A DNA stretch of 64,000 bases, from the NCBI GenBank assembly GCA_016212795.1, contig JACRDT010000033.1, positions 1-64,000 of the forward strand. Reading direction: 5' to 3'. Of this stretch, positions 19,582-29,083 are shown one piece after another. The notes below the pieces were generated by a model. The model saw nothing but the letters and a program-made list of their open reading frames with translations. It was not told where the DNA came from and did no database searches. Made by a program: the position numbers and the translations under genes. Position 1 is the first letter of the stretch. Each line of letters opens with the position of its first letter. This DNA is from Elusimicrobiota bacterium. GTDB lineage: Bacteria; Elusimicrobiota; Elusimicrobia; UBA1565; UBA9628.

Positions 19582-20680
19582 GGCTGGCTCCTTTCTCCGT
19601 CCTCCGATAGCTGTAGTACGCCGCGCACGCCCCCTCCGACGACACCATGGTGGCGCCCCACGGATGCTCCGGCGTGCACTGGACGCCGAAGGCGGGGCAT
19701 TCGGGCGGCTTCTTGAGGCCCTGCAGGATCGCCCCGCTGATGCACGCGCCGGATTCGTCCACGCTGTGCCCGGCCACGCCGAAGCGGCGCTCCGCGTCGA
19801 AGCCCTCGTAGGGCTCCCTCAGGGCGAAGCCGCTCGCCGGGATCTCGCCGATCCCGCGCCATTTGCGGGGGACGACCTTGAAGACCCGCGCGATGAGGCC
19901 GCGGGCCGGCTCGTTGCCCTCGCGGCGCACCGACCGGCTGTATTGGTTCTCCACCACGGCGCGCCCCGCCTCGAGCTGGCGGACGCACATGAGGATTCCT
20001 TGCAGGATGTCCAGCGGCTCGAAGCCGGTGACCACGATGGGGACGCGATACTTCGCCGCGAGGGGCTCGTACTCGGCCAGTCCCATGACCGTGCAGACGT
20101 GCCCGGCCGCGAGGAACGCCTGGACCCGGTTGGCGGGCGATGACAACACCGCTGCCATGGCGGGCGGGACCAGGACGTGCGAGACCAGGACCGAGAAGTT
20201 CCCCAGCCCGGACCGACGGGCTTCGTGGACGGCCAGGGCGTTGGCCGGGGCCGTGGTCTCGAACCCCACGGCGAAGAAGACCACCTGCCGGGAGGGGTTC
20301 TCCCGGGCCAGCTTGACGGCGTCCATCGGGGAATAGACGATCCTGACGTCGCCGCCGGCCGCCCTCGCCGAGAAGAGGTCGCCTTTCGTCCCCGGGACCC
20401 TGAGCATGTCGCCGAAGGAGCAGAACACGACGCCGGGCATGGAGGCGATGGCGACGGCCTTGTCGATGAGCTCGATGGGCGTCACGCACACCGGGCAGCC
20501 CGGGCCGTGGACGAGCGTGACCGGCTTGGGCAGGAGCTCGTCCACGCCGAACTTGATGATCGAGTGGGTCTGCCCGCCGCAGACCTCCATGATGGTCCAC
20601 GGCCGCGTCACGGCGCCGGCCAGGGCCGCGGCGTAGCGCCGCGCGCCAGCCGCGTCGCGGTACTCCTCGAGGTGTTTCAT
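19568..20680 (-). CDS. hypD: Hydrogenase maturation protein HypD
   Basis: [46 protein letters not shown]; start ATG at 20680 directly after repeat B. Confidence 0.95.
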   Translation of the reverse strand: MKHLEEYRDAAGARRYAAALAGAVTRPWTIMEVCGGQTHSIIKFGVDELLPKPVTLVHGPGCPVCVTPIELIDKAVAIASMPGVVFCSFGDMLRVPGTKGDLFSARAAGGDVRIVYSPMDAVKLARENPSRQVVFFAVGFETTAPANALAVHEARRSGLGNFSVLVSHVLVPPAMAAVLSSPANRVQAFLAAGHVCTVMGLAEYEPLAAKYRVPIVVTGFEPLDILQGILMCVRQLEAGRAVVENQYSRSVRREGNEPARGLIARVFKVVPRKWRGIGEIPASGFALREPYEGFDAERRFGVAGHSVDESGACISGAILQGLKKPPECPAFGVQCTPEHPWGATMVSSEGACAAYYSYRRTEKGASHEAN

Positions 20681-20738
20681 ATCACTTGCCTCCCCGGCGG
20701 GGAGGCAAGTAGTTGTGGGGGCATATGCCGTTTCATCA
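20681..20738 (-). repeat. Palindromic repeat family 1, copy B
   Basis: TGATGAAACGGCATATGCCCCCACAACTACTTGCCTCCCCGCCGGGGAGGCAAGTGAT; fills hypC-hypD gap. Confidence 0.9.
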
Positions 20739-20984
20739 GGATTCTTCCTTCGCCATCTCGTCGATCTGCTCGAGGTACTCCAACGTCCGCCGCGCCTCCT
20801 CCTCGTCGAGACGGCTGATGGCGAAGCCGACATGCACCACGACATAGTCCCCGACGACGGCTTCCGGCACGTACGCCAGGGAGGCTTCTTTCACGACGCC
20901 CCCGAAGCTGACCTTCCCGACCCGCAGGAGCGGGTCGGCGTTGTCCTGGACGCTGACGATCTTTCCCGGCACGGCGAGGCACAT
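20736..20984 (-). CDS. hypC: Hydrogenase maturation chaperone HypC
   Basis: [12 protein letters not shown]...[28 protein letters not shown]. Confidence 0.95.
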   Translation of the reverse strand: MCLAVPGKIVSVQDNADPLLRVGKVSFGGVVKEASLAYVPEAVVGDYVVVHVGFAISRLDEEEARRTLEYLEQIDEMAKEES

Positions 20985-20986
20985 GG

Positions 20987-23356
20987 TCAATCCTCCTGCG
21001 CGGCGGAGCCCCTCCACGGGGGTCTCTCCAAAGGCTTCGAGGCGTCGCTCCAGCCGAGGGCCGCGGCCAGGGACTGCCCGAGGGCGATGCCGCCGTCGTT
21101 GGGCGGCACGCGTTGATGCCAATAAGGCTTGAAGCCCCCGGCGGCGAGCCTGGCGATGGTGGTCTCGGCGAGGCGCTTGTTCTGGAAGCACCCGCCGCTG
21201 AGCGCCACGCGCTCCTGCCGGAGCCGCCGCGCGGTCTCGACGACGGACTCGGCGAGCGTGTTGTGGAACCTGGCCGACACCAGCCCGGCGGCGCCGCCGC
21301 CCCTCAGGTCGGCGAGGATGGCCCGGACCATCGGCTCCCAGTCCAGCACGACGGGGTCCTCGCCGGCGAAGGCCAGGGGGTAGCGCTCGTCGGTGTCGAA
21401 GCCGTCGGCGGCGTGCTCGAGTTCCATGGCCGCCTGGCCCTCGAAAGCGCCCGCGTCCCTCAGCCCGGCCAGGCACGACACGGCGTCGAAGAGCCGCCCC
21501 ACGCTCGACGTCAGCGGGGCTTGGACGCCCCGGCGGCACATCCCGAAGAGCACCCCCCGCCCGGCCGGGGAGAAAGAGCGCAGCGCCCCGGTCTCCTCCA
21601 TCGCCGGCAGCGACCCTCCGAAGAGGGCGTAGAGGAGGCCGAAGGCGGAGCGCCTCATCTCCCGCACCGCCTTCTCCGACCCGGGCAGCGGGAAGGGGCG
21701 CCAATGGGCGGCCCTCACGAAGCCTTCTTCGCCGACCAGCAGGAATTCCCCTCCCCAGACCGTCCCGTCCGGGCCGTAGCCGGTGCCGTCCCAGGCGACG
21801 CCGAGCACCGCGCCCTCCAACCCGTTGTCCGCCATGCAGGACAGGACGTGGCCGCAGTGGTGCTGGACCCGCAGCGCGGGCAGGCCGAGGCTGAGGGCGT
21901 GCCGCGTGGAGACGTAGTCGGGGTGGCTGTCGCAGGCCACGCGGTCGGGCTTGAAGTCGTAGAGCTTCGAGAGGCTCGAGATCACGCCCTGGAAGGCCTC
22001 GTAGGATTCCACGGTCTCGAGGTCCCCGACATGCTGGCTGAGATGGGCGCCGTCCTGGACGGCGATGGCGACGGCGTTCTTGAGGTGCGCCCCGACGCAG
22101 AGAGCCGCCGGCAGGGGGCGGCCGAGCCTCACCGGCAGCGGGGCGAAGCCCCGGGCGCGGCGCAGGGTCATGGCCCGGCCCGCCATGACCCGGACCACCG
22201 AGTCGTCCACATGCCGCGCGATGGGGCGGTCGTGGACCAGGAAGAAGTCGGCGATGGCGCCCAGCCTCGAGAGGGCGTCCCGTTCGTCGGTGCAGATGGG
22301 CTCCTCCGAGAGATTGCCGCTGGTCGCCACCACGGGGAAGCCCAGGTCCGCCAGCAGGAGGTGGTGCAGGGGAGTGCTCGGGAGCATGGCGCCGATCTCG
22401 GGGTTCCCGGGCGCCACTGAGTCCGCCAGGGGCGCGGTCGAGGCCGGGGCCGCGCGCCGCAGGAGCACGATCGGGGCCTCCGGCGACAGCAGGAGCCGTT
22501 CCTCGAGGTCCGACATCCGGGCGTGCTCCCTCGCCGAGGCGACCGAGGGGAACATCACGGCGAACGGCTTCTCCTCCCGCCGCTTGCGCCGGCGCAGGCG
22601 CATGACCGCCTGCGGGTCGCGGGCGTCGGTCATGAGATGGAAGCCTCCCGCGCCCTTCACCGCGACCACCGAGCCCCGGCGCAGCGCCGCGGCGGCCTCC
22701 CTCAGCGCGTCGTCGCGTTCGGCCAGGACCTTCCCCCGGCCGTCCCACCACGCGGCCTGCGGGCCGCAGGCGGGGCAGGCGTTGGGCTGGGCGTGGAACC
22801 TCCGGTCGGCCGGGTCCTCGTACTCCCGCCGGCAGGCGGGGCACAGGGCGAAGCGCCGCATCGTCGTGCCGGGCCGGTCGTACGGGAGTTCCTCGATGAT
22901 GGTGTAGCGCGGGCCGCAGTGCGTGCAGTTGGTGAAGGGGTAGCGGTGGCGGCGGTCGCGGGGGTCGGCGATCTCCCGAAGGCACGCCGGGCAGGGCGCG
23001 ATGTCGGGCAGGACCACGGCCGTCTTCGCGCCGCCCCGCGCGCTCTCGCGGATCTCGAATCCCCGGTAGGCGGCGGGGTCGAGGTAGCAGTGCTCCAGCC
23101 CTTCGATGATGGCCGGCGGGGGCTTCTCCCGGACGAGGCGCGCCAGGAAGGACTCGAGGGCCCGGCAGGTCCCCTCGACCTCGATGGTGACGCCTTGGGC
23201 CGAGTTGTTGACCCATCCCGCCAGGCCCAGGTCGGAGGCGAGACGGAAGACGAAAGGCCGGAACCCCACGCCTTGGACGGCCCCCCGGACGAGGACCCAC
23301 AGCCGTCGCATCGTCCCAGGGGCGTTCTCGTCGACCATCGCAGCCATCGTCGCCAT
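20987..23356 (-). CDS. hypF: Carbamoyltransferase HypF
   Basis: Acylphosphatase VRGAVQGVGFRPFVFRLA, zinc fingers CPACLREI.../CTHCGPRYTI, CPACRREY.../CPACG, YrdC and Kae1-like domains. Confidence 0.95.
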   Translation of the reverse strand: MATMAAMVDENAPGTMRRLWVLVRGAVQGVGFRPFVFRLASDLGLAGWVNNSAQGVTIEVEGTCRALESFLARLVREKPPPAIIEGLEHCYLDPAAYRGFEIRESARGGAKTAVVLPDIAPCPACLREIADPRDRRHRYPFTNCTHCGPRYTIIEELPYDRPGTTMRRFALCPACRREYEDPADRRFHAQPNACPACGPQAAWWDGRGKVLAERDDALREAAAALRRGSVVAVKGAGGFHLMTDARDPQAVMRLRRRKRREEKPFAVMFPSVASAREHARMSDLEERLLLSPEAPIVLLRRAAPASTAPLADSVAPGNPEIGAMLPSTPLHHLLLADLGFPVVATSGNLSEEPICTDERDALSRLGAIADFFLVHDRPIARHVDDSVVRVMAGRAMTLRRARGFAPLPVRLGRPLPAALCVGAHLKNAVAIAVQDGAHLSQHVGDLETVESYEAFQGVISSLSKLYDFKPDRVACDSHPDYVSTRHALSLGLPALRVQHHCGHVLSCMADNGLEGAVLGVAWDGTGYGPDGTVWGGEFLLVGEEGFVRAAHWRPFPLPGSEKAVREMRRSAFGLLYALFGGSLPAMEETGALRSFSPAGRGVLFGMCRRGVQAPLTSSVGRLFDAVSCLAGLRDAGAFEGQAAMELEHAADGFDTDERYPLAFAGEDPVVLDWEPMVRAILADLRGGGAAGLVSARFHNTLAESVVETARRLRQERVALSGGCFQNKRLAETTIARLAAGGFKPYWHQRVPPNDGGIALGQSLAAALGWSDASKPLERPPWRGSAAQED

Positions 23357-23390
23357 CCTGTCCTGACACGCGGACCGAGGAAGATAGATA

Positions 23391-23462
23391 AGCCGAGGAT
23401 GGGATTCGAACCCACAACCTATCGCTTACGAAGCGATTGCTCTACCGTTGAGCTACCTCGGC
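23391..23462 (-). tRNA. tRNA-Thr(CGT)
   Basis: GCCGAGG/CCTCGGC acceptor, D arm GCTC..GAGC, anticodon arm ATCGC-TTCGTAA-GCGAT, T arm GTGGG-TTCGAAT-CCCAT; CCA not encoded. Confidence 0.95.
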
Positions 23463-23512
23463 CCGAAGGGATTCTACCATACGCGCGGCGTCCCGTCCAC
23501 CGCGGCGTCCGC

Positions 23513-24661
23513 TCAGCGGATGACGTCGAAGACGCGCTCTTTGAACCGGGCCTGGGTCATCGTCACGGTCCTGTTCTGCGAGTCGCCCTTGGCGTCGAAG
23601 ACCATCGGGCCCAGCAGGCTCTGATGGGGCCGCGTCCGGATGTCCTCCACGATCCTCGCGCGCTCTGGGCCGGCGCGGGCGATGGCCCCGAGCGCGATCC
23701 TGGCGGCCTCGTAGCCGAAGTGGTCGAAGGGCTTGATGCCCTCGCCGGAGGTCATCCAGCGCTGGCGGTACTTGTCCATGAAGCCCTGGGCGCCGGGCAG
23801 GACCTCGACGGGTACGCCGACCATCGACAGGTAGGCCCCCTCGGAGGCCTCCTTGGCGACGTCGAAGAAGCCCGGGGTCTTGGCCCCGTCGCCCGAGATG
23901 AAGGCCGCCTTGATCCCGAGGGACCTCATCTGCCTCACGAGGAGCCCGGCCTCCGTGTAGACCCCTCCGAAGTAGACCGCTTCCGGGTTGGCCGCCTTGA
24001 CGGCCGCCAGGGCCTTCTTGAAGTCCTTCTGGCCGGCGTCGACCTCGTCCTCGCTCAGGACCTTGCCGCCCAGGCGGACGAAGACCTTCTTGAACTCGCC
24101 GGTCAGGTCCCGGCCGTAGGCGGTCTTGTCATGCAAGATGGAGACCGAGCGCTTGCCGAGCTTGCGCCGGACGAAGCCGGCGGCGTAGGCGCCTTGCGCG
24201 TCGTCGGTGGGCACGAGCCTGAAGACGACCCTCGGCCAGGTCCAGTCCGGGCGGGTCTGCTGGACCGTCACCTCGGGGTTGGTGGCGGAAGGGGTCACCA
24301 TCGCCATGCCCGCTTGGGCGTACACCCGGGCGGCCGTGATGCAGCAGCCCGAGTTGTAGTGGCCGACGACCGCGACGATCCTGGGGTCCAGCGTGATGAG
24401 ATGGGCCACGTCCACCGCCTGCCTCGGGTCCGAGCGGTCGTCGTAAGCCGCGAGCTCGATGCGGTAGGGGTACTCCTTGGTCGCGTTGGCTTCCTCGATG
24501 GCCATCGTCACCGCCCGGAACAGCCCCTGCCCCTCCGTCCCCATGTCCCCGGTCAAGGGCGCGGCCAGGGCGATGCGCACCGGCCGGTCCCCGACCCTGG
24601 AGCAGGCCGCGAGCGCCAACGATGACAGGACCGCGGCCGCGAGGCGCGCTTGGCGGAACAT
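23513..24661 (-). CDS. LivJ-type ABC substrate-binding lipoprotein
   Basis: Lipobox LAAC; VRIALAAPLTGDMGTEGQGLFRAVTMAIEEANA...VVGHYNSGCCITAARVYAQAGMAMVTPSATNPEVT. Confidence 0.9.
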   Translation of the reverse strand: MFRQARLAAAVLSSLALAACSRVGDRPVRIALAAPLTGDMGTEGQGLFRAVTMAIEEANATKEYPYRIELAAYDDRSDPRQAVDVAHLITLDPRIVAVVGHYNSGCCITAARVYAQAGMAMVTPSATNPEVTVQQTRPDWTWPRVVFRLVPTDDAQGAYAAGFVRRKLGKRSVSILHDKTAYGRDLTGEFKKVFVRLGGKVLSEDEVDAGQKDFKKALAAVKAANPEAVYFGGVYTEAGLLVRQMRSLGIKAAFISGDGAKTPGFFDVAKEASEGAYLSMVGVPVEVLPGAQGFMDKYRQRWMTSGEGIKPFDHFGYEAARIALGAIARAGPERARIVEDIRTRPHQSLLGPMVFDAKGDSQNRTVTMTQARFKERVFDVIR

Positions 24662-24693
24662 AGCATGTAAATATAGCGAACTCCCGCCCCGCT

Positions 24694-24722
24694 TTGCAAC
24701 GACCCGCCCCAAGAGGTATAAT
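24694..24722 (+). promoter_or_regulatory. shc promoter TTGCAA-17-TATAAT
   Basis: TTGCAA 24694-24699, TATAAT 24717-24722. Confidence 0.6.
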
Positions 24723-24774
24723 AGACGGCTTTCATGCGCCACGAGCTTCCCGCATTCACCCGCACGGAGGGCAA

Positions 24775-26823
24775 ATGATCCGGACGTTCTCGACCTGGCT
24801 GACTCCGTCCCGCTGGATCTACCGCAAACCCAAGGACTGGGCCGACAACCTCAGGCCGGACCTGACGGACCCCCATCGGGACGCCGTCATCCCCGAGGAG
24901 CTTCAGAACGCCATCCTGGCGGCGCAGGACGCCATCCTCCGGCAGCAGAACGCCGAGGAGGGCTACTGGTGCGGGCCCCTGAAGGCCGACACGACGATCG
25001 ATTCCGACACCATCATGGTGCTCAACTTCCTGGGGCGCGGCCACTCCATCAAGGTGAGGAGGCTCGCCAACCGCATCCTCGGCCAGCAGCTCCCCGACGG
25101 CGGCTGGCCGATCTACGCCAACGGCCCCTCCGACATCTCCGCCACGGTCAAGGCGTATTGGGCCCTCAAGTTCGCGGGCCATTCGCCCAACGAGCCCAGC
25201 ATGGCGCGGGCCAGGAAGAAGATCCGGGACCTGGGCGGCATCCATAGGGTGAACACGTACACCAAGTTCTACCTCGCCATCTTCGGGCAGTACTCCTGGG
25301 CCGGGGTCCCCACGATCCCGCCGGAGCTGATGCTCTTCCCCAACTGGTTCTACTTCAACATCTACCAGATGTCCTCGTGGACCCGCTCGATCGTCGTCCC
25401 CCTCTCCATCGTCTGGGCCCGCCAGCCCGTCATGCCCTGCCCCCCCCATGCGGTCCTCAACGAGCTGTTCCCGGACTCGCGGCGCTACGTCCCCCTGCGG
25501 GAGGCGGTCGGCCCCCACGGCTTCATCTCCTGGACCAACTTCTTCCTCTGGTGGGACCACGGCCTGAAGTTCCTCGAAGGCAAGGGGCCGCATTGGATCC
25601 GGGTGTGGGCCTTGCGGCTCGCCGAGGACTGGATGCTCGCGCGCCTGCAGGGTTCCGACGGGCTCGGCGCGATCTACCCCGGGATCGTGAACACCATCCT
25701 GGCCATGAAGTGCCTGGGCTACAGCGACACCGACCCGCGGCTCGTGGAGCAGATCCAGGTCCTGGAGCGGCTCGAGCTCTCCGGGTCCGAGCTCCAGATG
25801 CAGCCGTGCCAGTCGCCCGTGTGGGACACCGCCGTCTCCATCATCGCCCTGGCCGAGTCCGGCGTGGAGCGCCACCACCCGGCGCTGATGCGCGCCACGG
25901 AGTGGCTGATCAGCAAGGAGATCAAGACGGAAGGCGACTGGAAGGTCAACAACCCCAACGGGCACCCGGGCGGGTGGGCCTTCGAGTTCAACAACGAGTT
26001 CTACCCGGACATCGACGACACCGCGATGGTGATGCTGGCCCTGCGCCACGTCTACCTCGACGAGCCGTTGTCCGTGGCGCGGGAGAAGGTGTGCCAGCGG
26101 GGGCTGCACTGGCTGCTGTCGATGCAGAGCTCGAACGGCGGCTGGGCGGCGTTCGACAAGGACAACACCAAGACGATCTTCAACAAGATCCCGTTCGCCG
26201 ACCACAACGCCATGATCGACCCGCCCTCCGTCGACGTCACCGGGAGGGTCCTGGAGTTCATGGGCTACATCGGCTTCGACCGCAACTACCCCTGCGTCGA
26301 GCGCGCCGCCCAGTACCTGAAGAGCGACCAGGAGGCGGACGGCTCCTGGTACGGCCGGTGGGGCGTCAACTACGTCTACGGCACCTGGCAGGTCCTGCGG
26401 GGACTGGCGGCCATCGACGAGGACATGTCGCAGCCCTACGTCCAGCGGGCCGCGGCGTGGCTCAGGAGCGTCCAGCACGACGACGGGGGCTGGGGCGAGA
26501 CCTGCGCCACCTACCACGACCCCAGGCTCAAGGGCAAGGGCCCGTCGACGCCCTCGCAGACCGCGTGGGCCGTCCAGGGCCTCATGGCCGCGGGCATCTA
26601 CGACGAGGCCGTCGAGAGGGGCATCGAGTACCTCGTCAACACCCAGCGCAAGGACGGCACCTGGGACGAGACGGAGTTCACGGGCACGGGCTTCCCCAAG
26701 GTGTTCTACCTGGAGTACACCATGTACCGCAACAACTTCCCGCTCCAGACCCTGGGGACCTACCTGAGGGCTCTCAAGGAATCCCAGAAGGCAGCCCGGC
26801 TGCTGTCGATCGTGGACCCGTAG
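24775..26823 (+). CDS. shc: Squalene-hopene cyclase
   Basis: DxDD motif in YPDIDDTAMVML; many QW repeats (DGGWPIYANGPSDISATVKAYWALK, QSSNGGWAAFDKDN, QHDDGGWGETC). Confidence 0.97.
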   Translation: MIRTFSTWLTPSRWIYRKPKDWADNLRPDLTDPHRDAVIPEELQNAILAAQDAILRQQNAEEGYWCGPLKADTTIDSDTIMVLNFLGRGHSIKVRRLANRILGQQLPDGGWPIYANGPSDISATVKAYWALKFAGHSPNEPSMARARKKIRDLGGIHRVNTYTKFYLAIFGQYSWAGVPTIPPELMLFPNWFYFNIYQMSSWTRSIVVPLSIVWARQPVMPCPPHAVLNELFPDSRRYVPLREAVGPHGFISWTNFFLWWDHGLKFLEGKGPHWIRVWALRLAEDWMLARLQGSDGLGAIYPGIVNTILAMKCLGYSDTDPRLVEQIQVLERLELSGSELQMQPCQSPVWDTAVSIIALAESGVERHHPALMRATEWLISKEIKTEGDWKVNNPNGHPGGWAFEFNNEFYPDIDDTAMVMLALRHVYLDEPLSVAREKVCQRGLHWLLSMQSSNGGWAAFDKDNTKTIFNKIPFADHNAMIDPPSVDVTGRVLEFMGYIGFDRNYPCVERAAQYLKSDQEADGSWYGRWGVNYVYGTWQVLRGLAAIDEDMSQPYVQRAAAWLRSVQHDDGGWGETCATYHDPRLKGKGPSTPSQTAWAVQGLMAAGIYDEAVERGIEYLVNTQRKDGTWDETEFTGTGFPKVFYLEYTMYRNNFPLQTLGTYLRALKESQKAARLLSIVDP

Positions 26824-26845
26824 CCATGAGGGACTTGTAGACCGG

Positions 26846-27907
26846 ATGCCCGCTCCCTTCGGGTTGCAGGTCAACGTCTTCGCCCACATCCTGCGGCACA
26901 AGCTGGCCGGCGCCCAGCGGTTCCCGCTGGTCCTGATGCTCGAGCCGCTCTTCGCCTGCAACCTGGAATGCGCGGGCTGCGGCAAAATACAGTACCCGCC
27001 CGAGATCCTGCGCAAGCGGCTCTCCCCCTCGGAGTGCCTGGAGGCCTCCGAGGAGTGCGGGGCCCCCATCGTGGCGGTCGCGGGGGGCGAGCCGCTCATC
27101 CATCCCGAGATCGACAAGATCGTCGACCTCCTCACCGGGCGCGGGCGCTACGTCCACCTCTGCACGAACGCGATCATCCTCGAGAGGAGCCTGCCGCGGT
27201 TCAAGCCCAGCCCCAACCTCATCTGGAGCGTCCACCTCGACGGCGGGCAGGCCATCCACGACAGGACGGTGGGCCGGGAGGGCGCCTACCTCACCGCGAT
27301 CGACGCCATCAGGGCGGCGAAGGCCCGGGGCTTCCGGGTCATGACCAACACGACGGTCTTCCTGGACTCCGACCCCCGGGACATCCGGGCCTTCTTCGAC
27401 GATTGCATGGACCTGGGCGTCGACGGGATGATCATCTCGCCGGGCTACGCCTACGACAGCGCGCCGCGCCAGGGGATCTTCCTGAGCCGCGAGCAGACCC
27501 AGGCGTGGTTCCGCGACGCCCTGAAGGATTGGCGGTCCATGGGGTGGGATTTCAACCACAGCCCCTATTACCTCGATTTCCTGGAGGGCAAGCGGGAGTA
27601 CGAGTGCATGCCCTGGGCCAACCCGCTGCGGACCGTCCTGGGCTGGCAGCGGCCCTGCTATCTCATGTCGGAGGGCGAGTGCGCCCGCTCCTACCGGGAG
27701 TTGGTGGAGTCGACGCCGTGGGAGAAGTACGGGCGCAAGTCCGGCCACCCGAACTGCGCCCAGTGCATGGCGCACGTCGGCTACGAGCCCGCCGCGGTGC
27801 ACGAGGGCTTCTCGAGCCTGCCGAAGTTCATGAAGCTGGTCCTGGAGTATAAGCGGATCAAGCGCAGGGGGAGGGGGCTACGGGAAGCTGGAAGGAGTTC
27901 CCGATGA
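26846..27907 (+). CDS. hpnH: Hopanoid radical SAM protein HpnH
   Basis: LEPLFACNLECAGCGKIQYPPEILRKRLSPSECL...AGGEPLIHPEID; adjacent to shc. Confidence 0.95.
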   Translation: MPAPFGLQVNVFAHILRHKLAGAQRFPLVLMLEPLFACNLECAGCGKIQYPPEILRKRLSPSECLEASEECGAPIVAVAGGEPLIHPEIDKIVDLLTGRGRYVHLCTNAIILERSLPRFKPSPNLIWSVHLDGGQAIHDRTVGREGAYLTAIDAIRAAKARGFRVMTNTTVFLDSDPRDIRAFFDDCMDLGVDGMIISPGYAYDSAPRQGIFLSREQTQAWFRDALKDWRSMGWDFNHSPYYLDFLEGKREYECMPWANPLRTVLGWQRPCYLMSEGECARSYRELVESTPWEKYGRKSGHPNCAQCMAHVGYEPAAVHEGFSSLPKFMKLVLEYKRIKRRGRGLREAGRSSR

Positions 27908-27979
27908 AACGGCGCTTGCCCCCCCGGACGCAAGCAGCCCCCCCGTGGGGGGGGCCGCTGACGTGGGGAGGCCGCTGAC
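27904..27979 (+). repeat. Palindromic repeat family 1, copy C (long subtype)
   Basis: GATGAAACGGCGCTTGCCCCCCCGGACGCAAGCAGCCCCCCCGTGGGGGGGGCCGCTGACGTGGGGAGGCCGCTGAC; fills hpnH-hpnA gap. Confidence 0.85.
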
Positions 27980-29083
27980 ATGGACACCGTCTTCCTGACG
28001 GGCGCGACGGGCTTCGTGGGGGCCAACCTCGCCCGGAACCTCCTCGCGAAAGGGTTCCGGGTGCGCGCCTTGGCGCGGCCCGGCGCCGACCTGCGCAACG
28101 TGGAGGGACTGGGCCTCGAGGTCGTGAAGGGAGACCTCCTCGACCGGGCGGCCCTGCGGGCCGGCTGCGCGGGGGCGCGGTACGTTTTTCACGTCGCGGC
28201 GGACTACCGGATCTGGGTGAGGCGTCCCGCCGAGATGTACGCCGCCAACGTCGAGGGCACGACCAGCGTCCTGGCCGCGGCCGGGGCCGCCGGCGCCGAG
28301 AGGATCGTCCATTGCTCGAGCGTGGCCGCCATCCGTCCCCCCCGGGACCTGACGCCCGTCGACGAAGGGTCCGTCTATCCCTCCGTCGACCAGGTGGTCG
28401 GCCACTACAAGAAGTCGAAGTTCCTCGCCGAGGCCGCCGCCATGGGGCTGGCGGCGAAGGGCTTGCCCGTCGTGGTGGTCAACCCTTCCACGCCCATCGG
28501 GCCCTTCGACATCAAGCCGACGCCGACCGGGGAGGTCATCGTCAACTTCCTGAACCGGCGGATGCCCTCCTACGTCGACACCGGCCTCAACCTCGTGGAT
28601 GTCCGGGACGTGGCCGAGGGCCACTACCTGGCCGCCGTGAAAGGCCGGGTGGGAGAGCGCTACATCCTGGGCGGCGAGAACCTCACCCTCGGCCGGATCC
28701 TGGGCCTGGTCGCGGAACTCGCCGGGATGAGGCCGCCCTCGTTCAAGACGCCCTATGCCCTGGCCTACCTCTTCGGCATGGTGGATACGGCCCGCTGCCG
28801 GGTCTTCGGCGGGGAGCCCGTGGCCCCGCTCGACGCCGTGCGGATGGCCAAGTGCTACATGTGGTACGACTCGTCCAAGGCCGCCGGCGAGCTCGGGTTC
28901 TCGGCCGGTCCCGCGCGGCGGGCCTTGGCCGACGCGATCGAATGGTTCCGGTCCCACGGGTACGCCCCCGCGGGGGGCAGGACCGGGCCGGGCGCGGTCC
29001 CTCATCGGGCCGCCGCCCCCTCCGCGAAAGGAGAACGTCCGCGTTCCGAGGACGGCGGCCCCTTGGCCGCCGCGGACCGATGA
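27980..29083 (+). CDS. hpnA: Hopanoid-associated sugar epimerase HpnA
   Basis: FLTGATGFVGANLARNLLAKGFRVRALARPG...HVAADYRIWVRRPAEMYAANVEGT. Confidence 0.92.
   Translation: MDTVFLTGATGFVGANLARNLLAKGFRVRALARPGADLRNVEGLGLEVVKGDLLDRAALRAGCAGARYVFHVAADYRIWVRRPAEMYAANVEGTTSVLAAAGAAGAERIVHCSSVAAIRPPRDLTPVDEGSVYPSVDQVVGHYKKSKFLAEAAAMGLAAKGLPVVVVNPSTPIGPFDIKPTPTGEVIVNFLNRRMPSYVDTGLNLVDVRDVAEGHYLAAVKGRVGERYILGGENLTLGRILGLVAELAGMRPPSFKTPYALAYLFGMVDTARCRVFGGEPVAPLDAVRMAKCYMWYDSSKAAGELGFSAGPARRALADAIEWFRSHGYAPAGGRTGPGAVPHRAAAPSAKGERPRSEDGGPLAAADR
29009..29072 (+). repeat. Repeat family 2, copy 1, in-frame in hpnA 3' end
   Basis: 64-nt block 57/64 identical by eye to minus strand 38824..38761; encodes AAAPSAKGERPRSEDGGPLAAA. 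Confidence 0.8.

Noticed and set aside
20681-20740. Canonical RAYT-associated REP (GTAG + hairpin)
   Set aside because: A GTAG-like tetranucleotide (CTAC on the other strand) flanks the hairpin but not in the usual orientation, and no RAYT gene is in the window; left as an unassigned repeat family.
23513-24661. Complete branched-chain amino acid ABC transporter
   Set aside because: Only the binding lipoprotein is present; no permease or ATPase genes adjacent.
24553-27135. 860-aa minus-strand ORF
   Set aside because: Antisense to shc, which has unambiguous SHC motifs.
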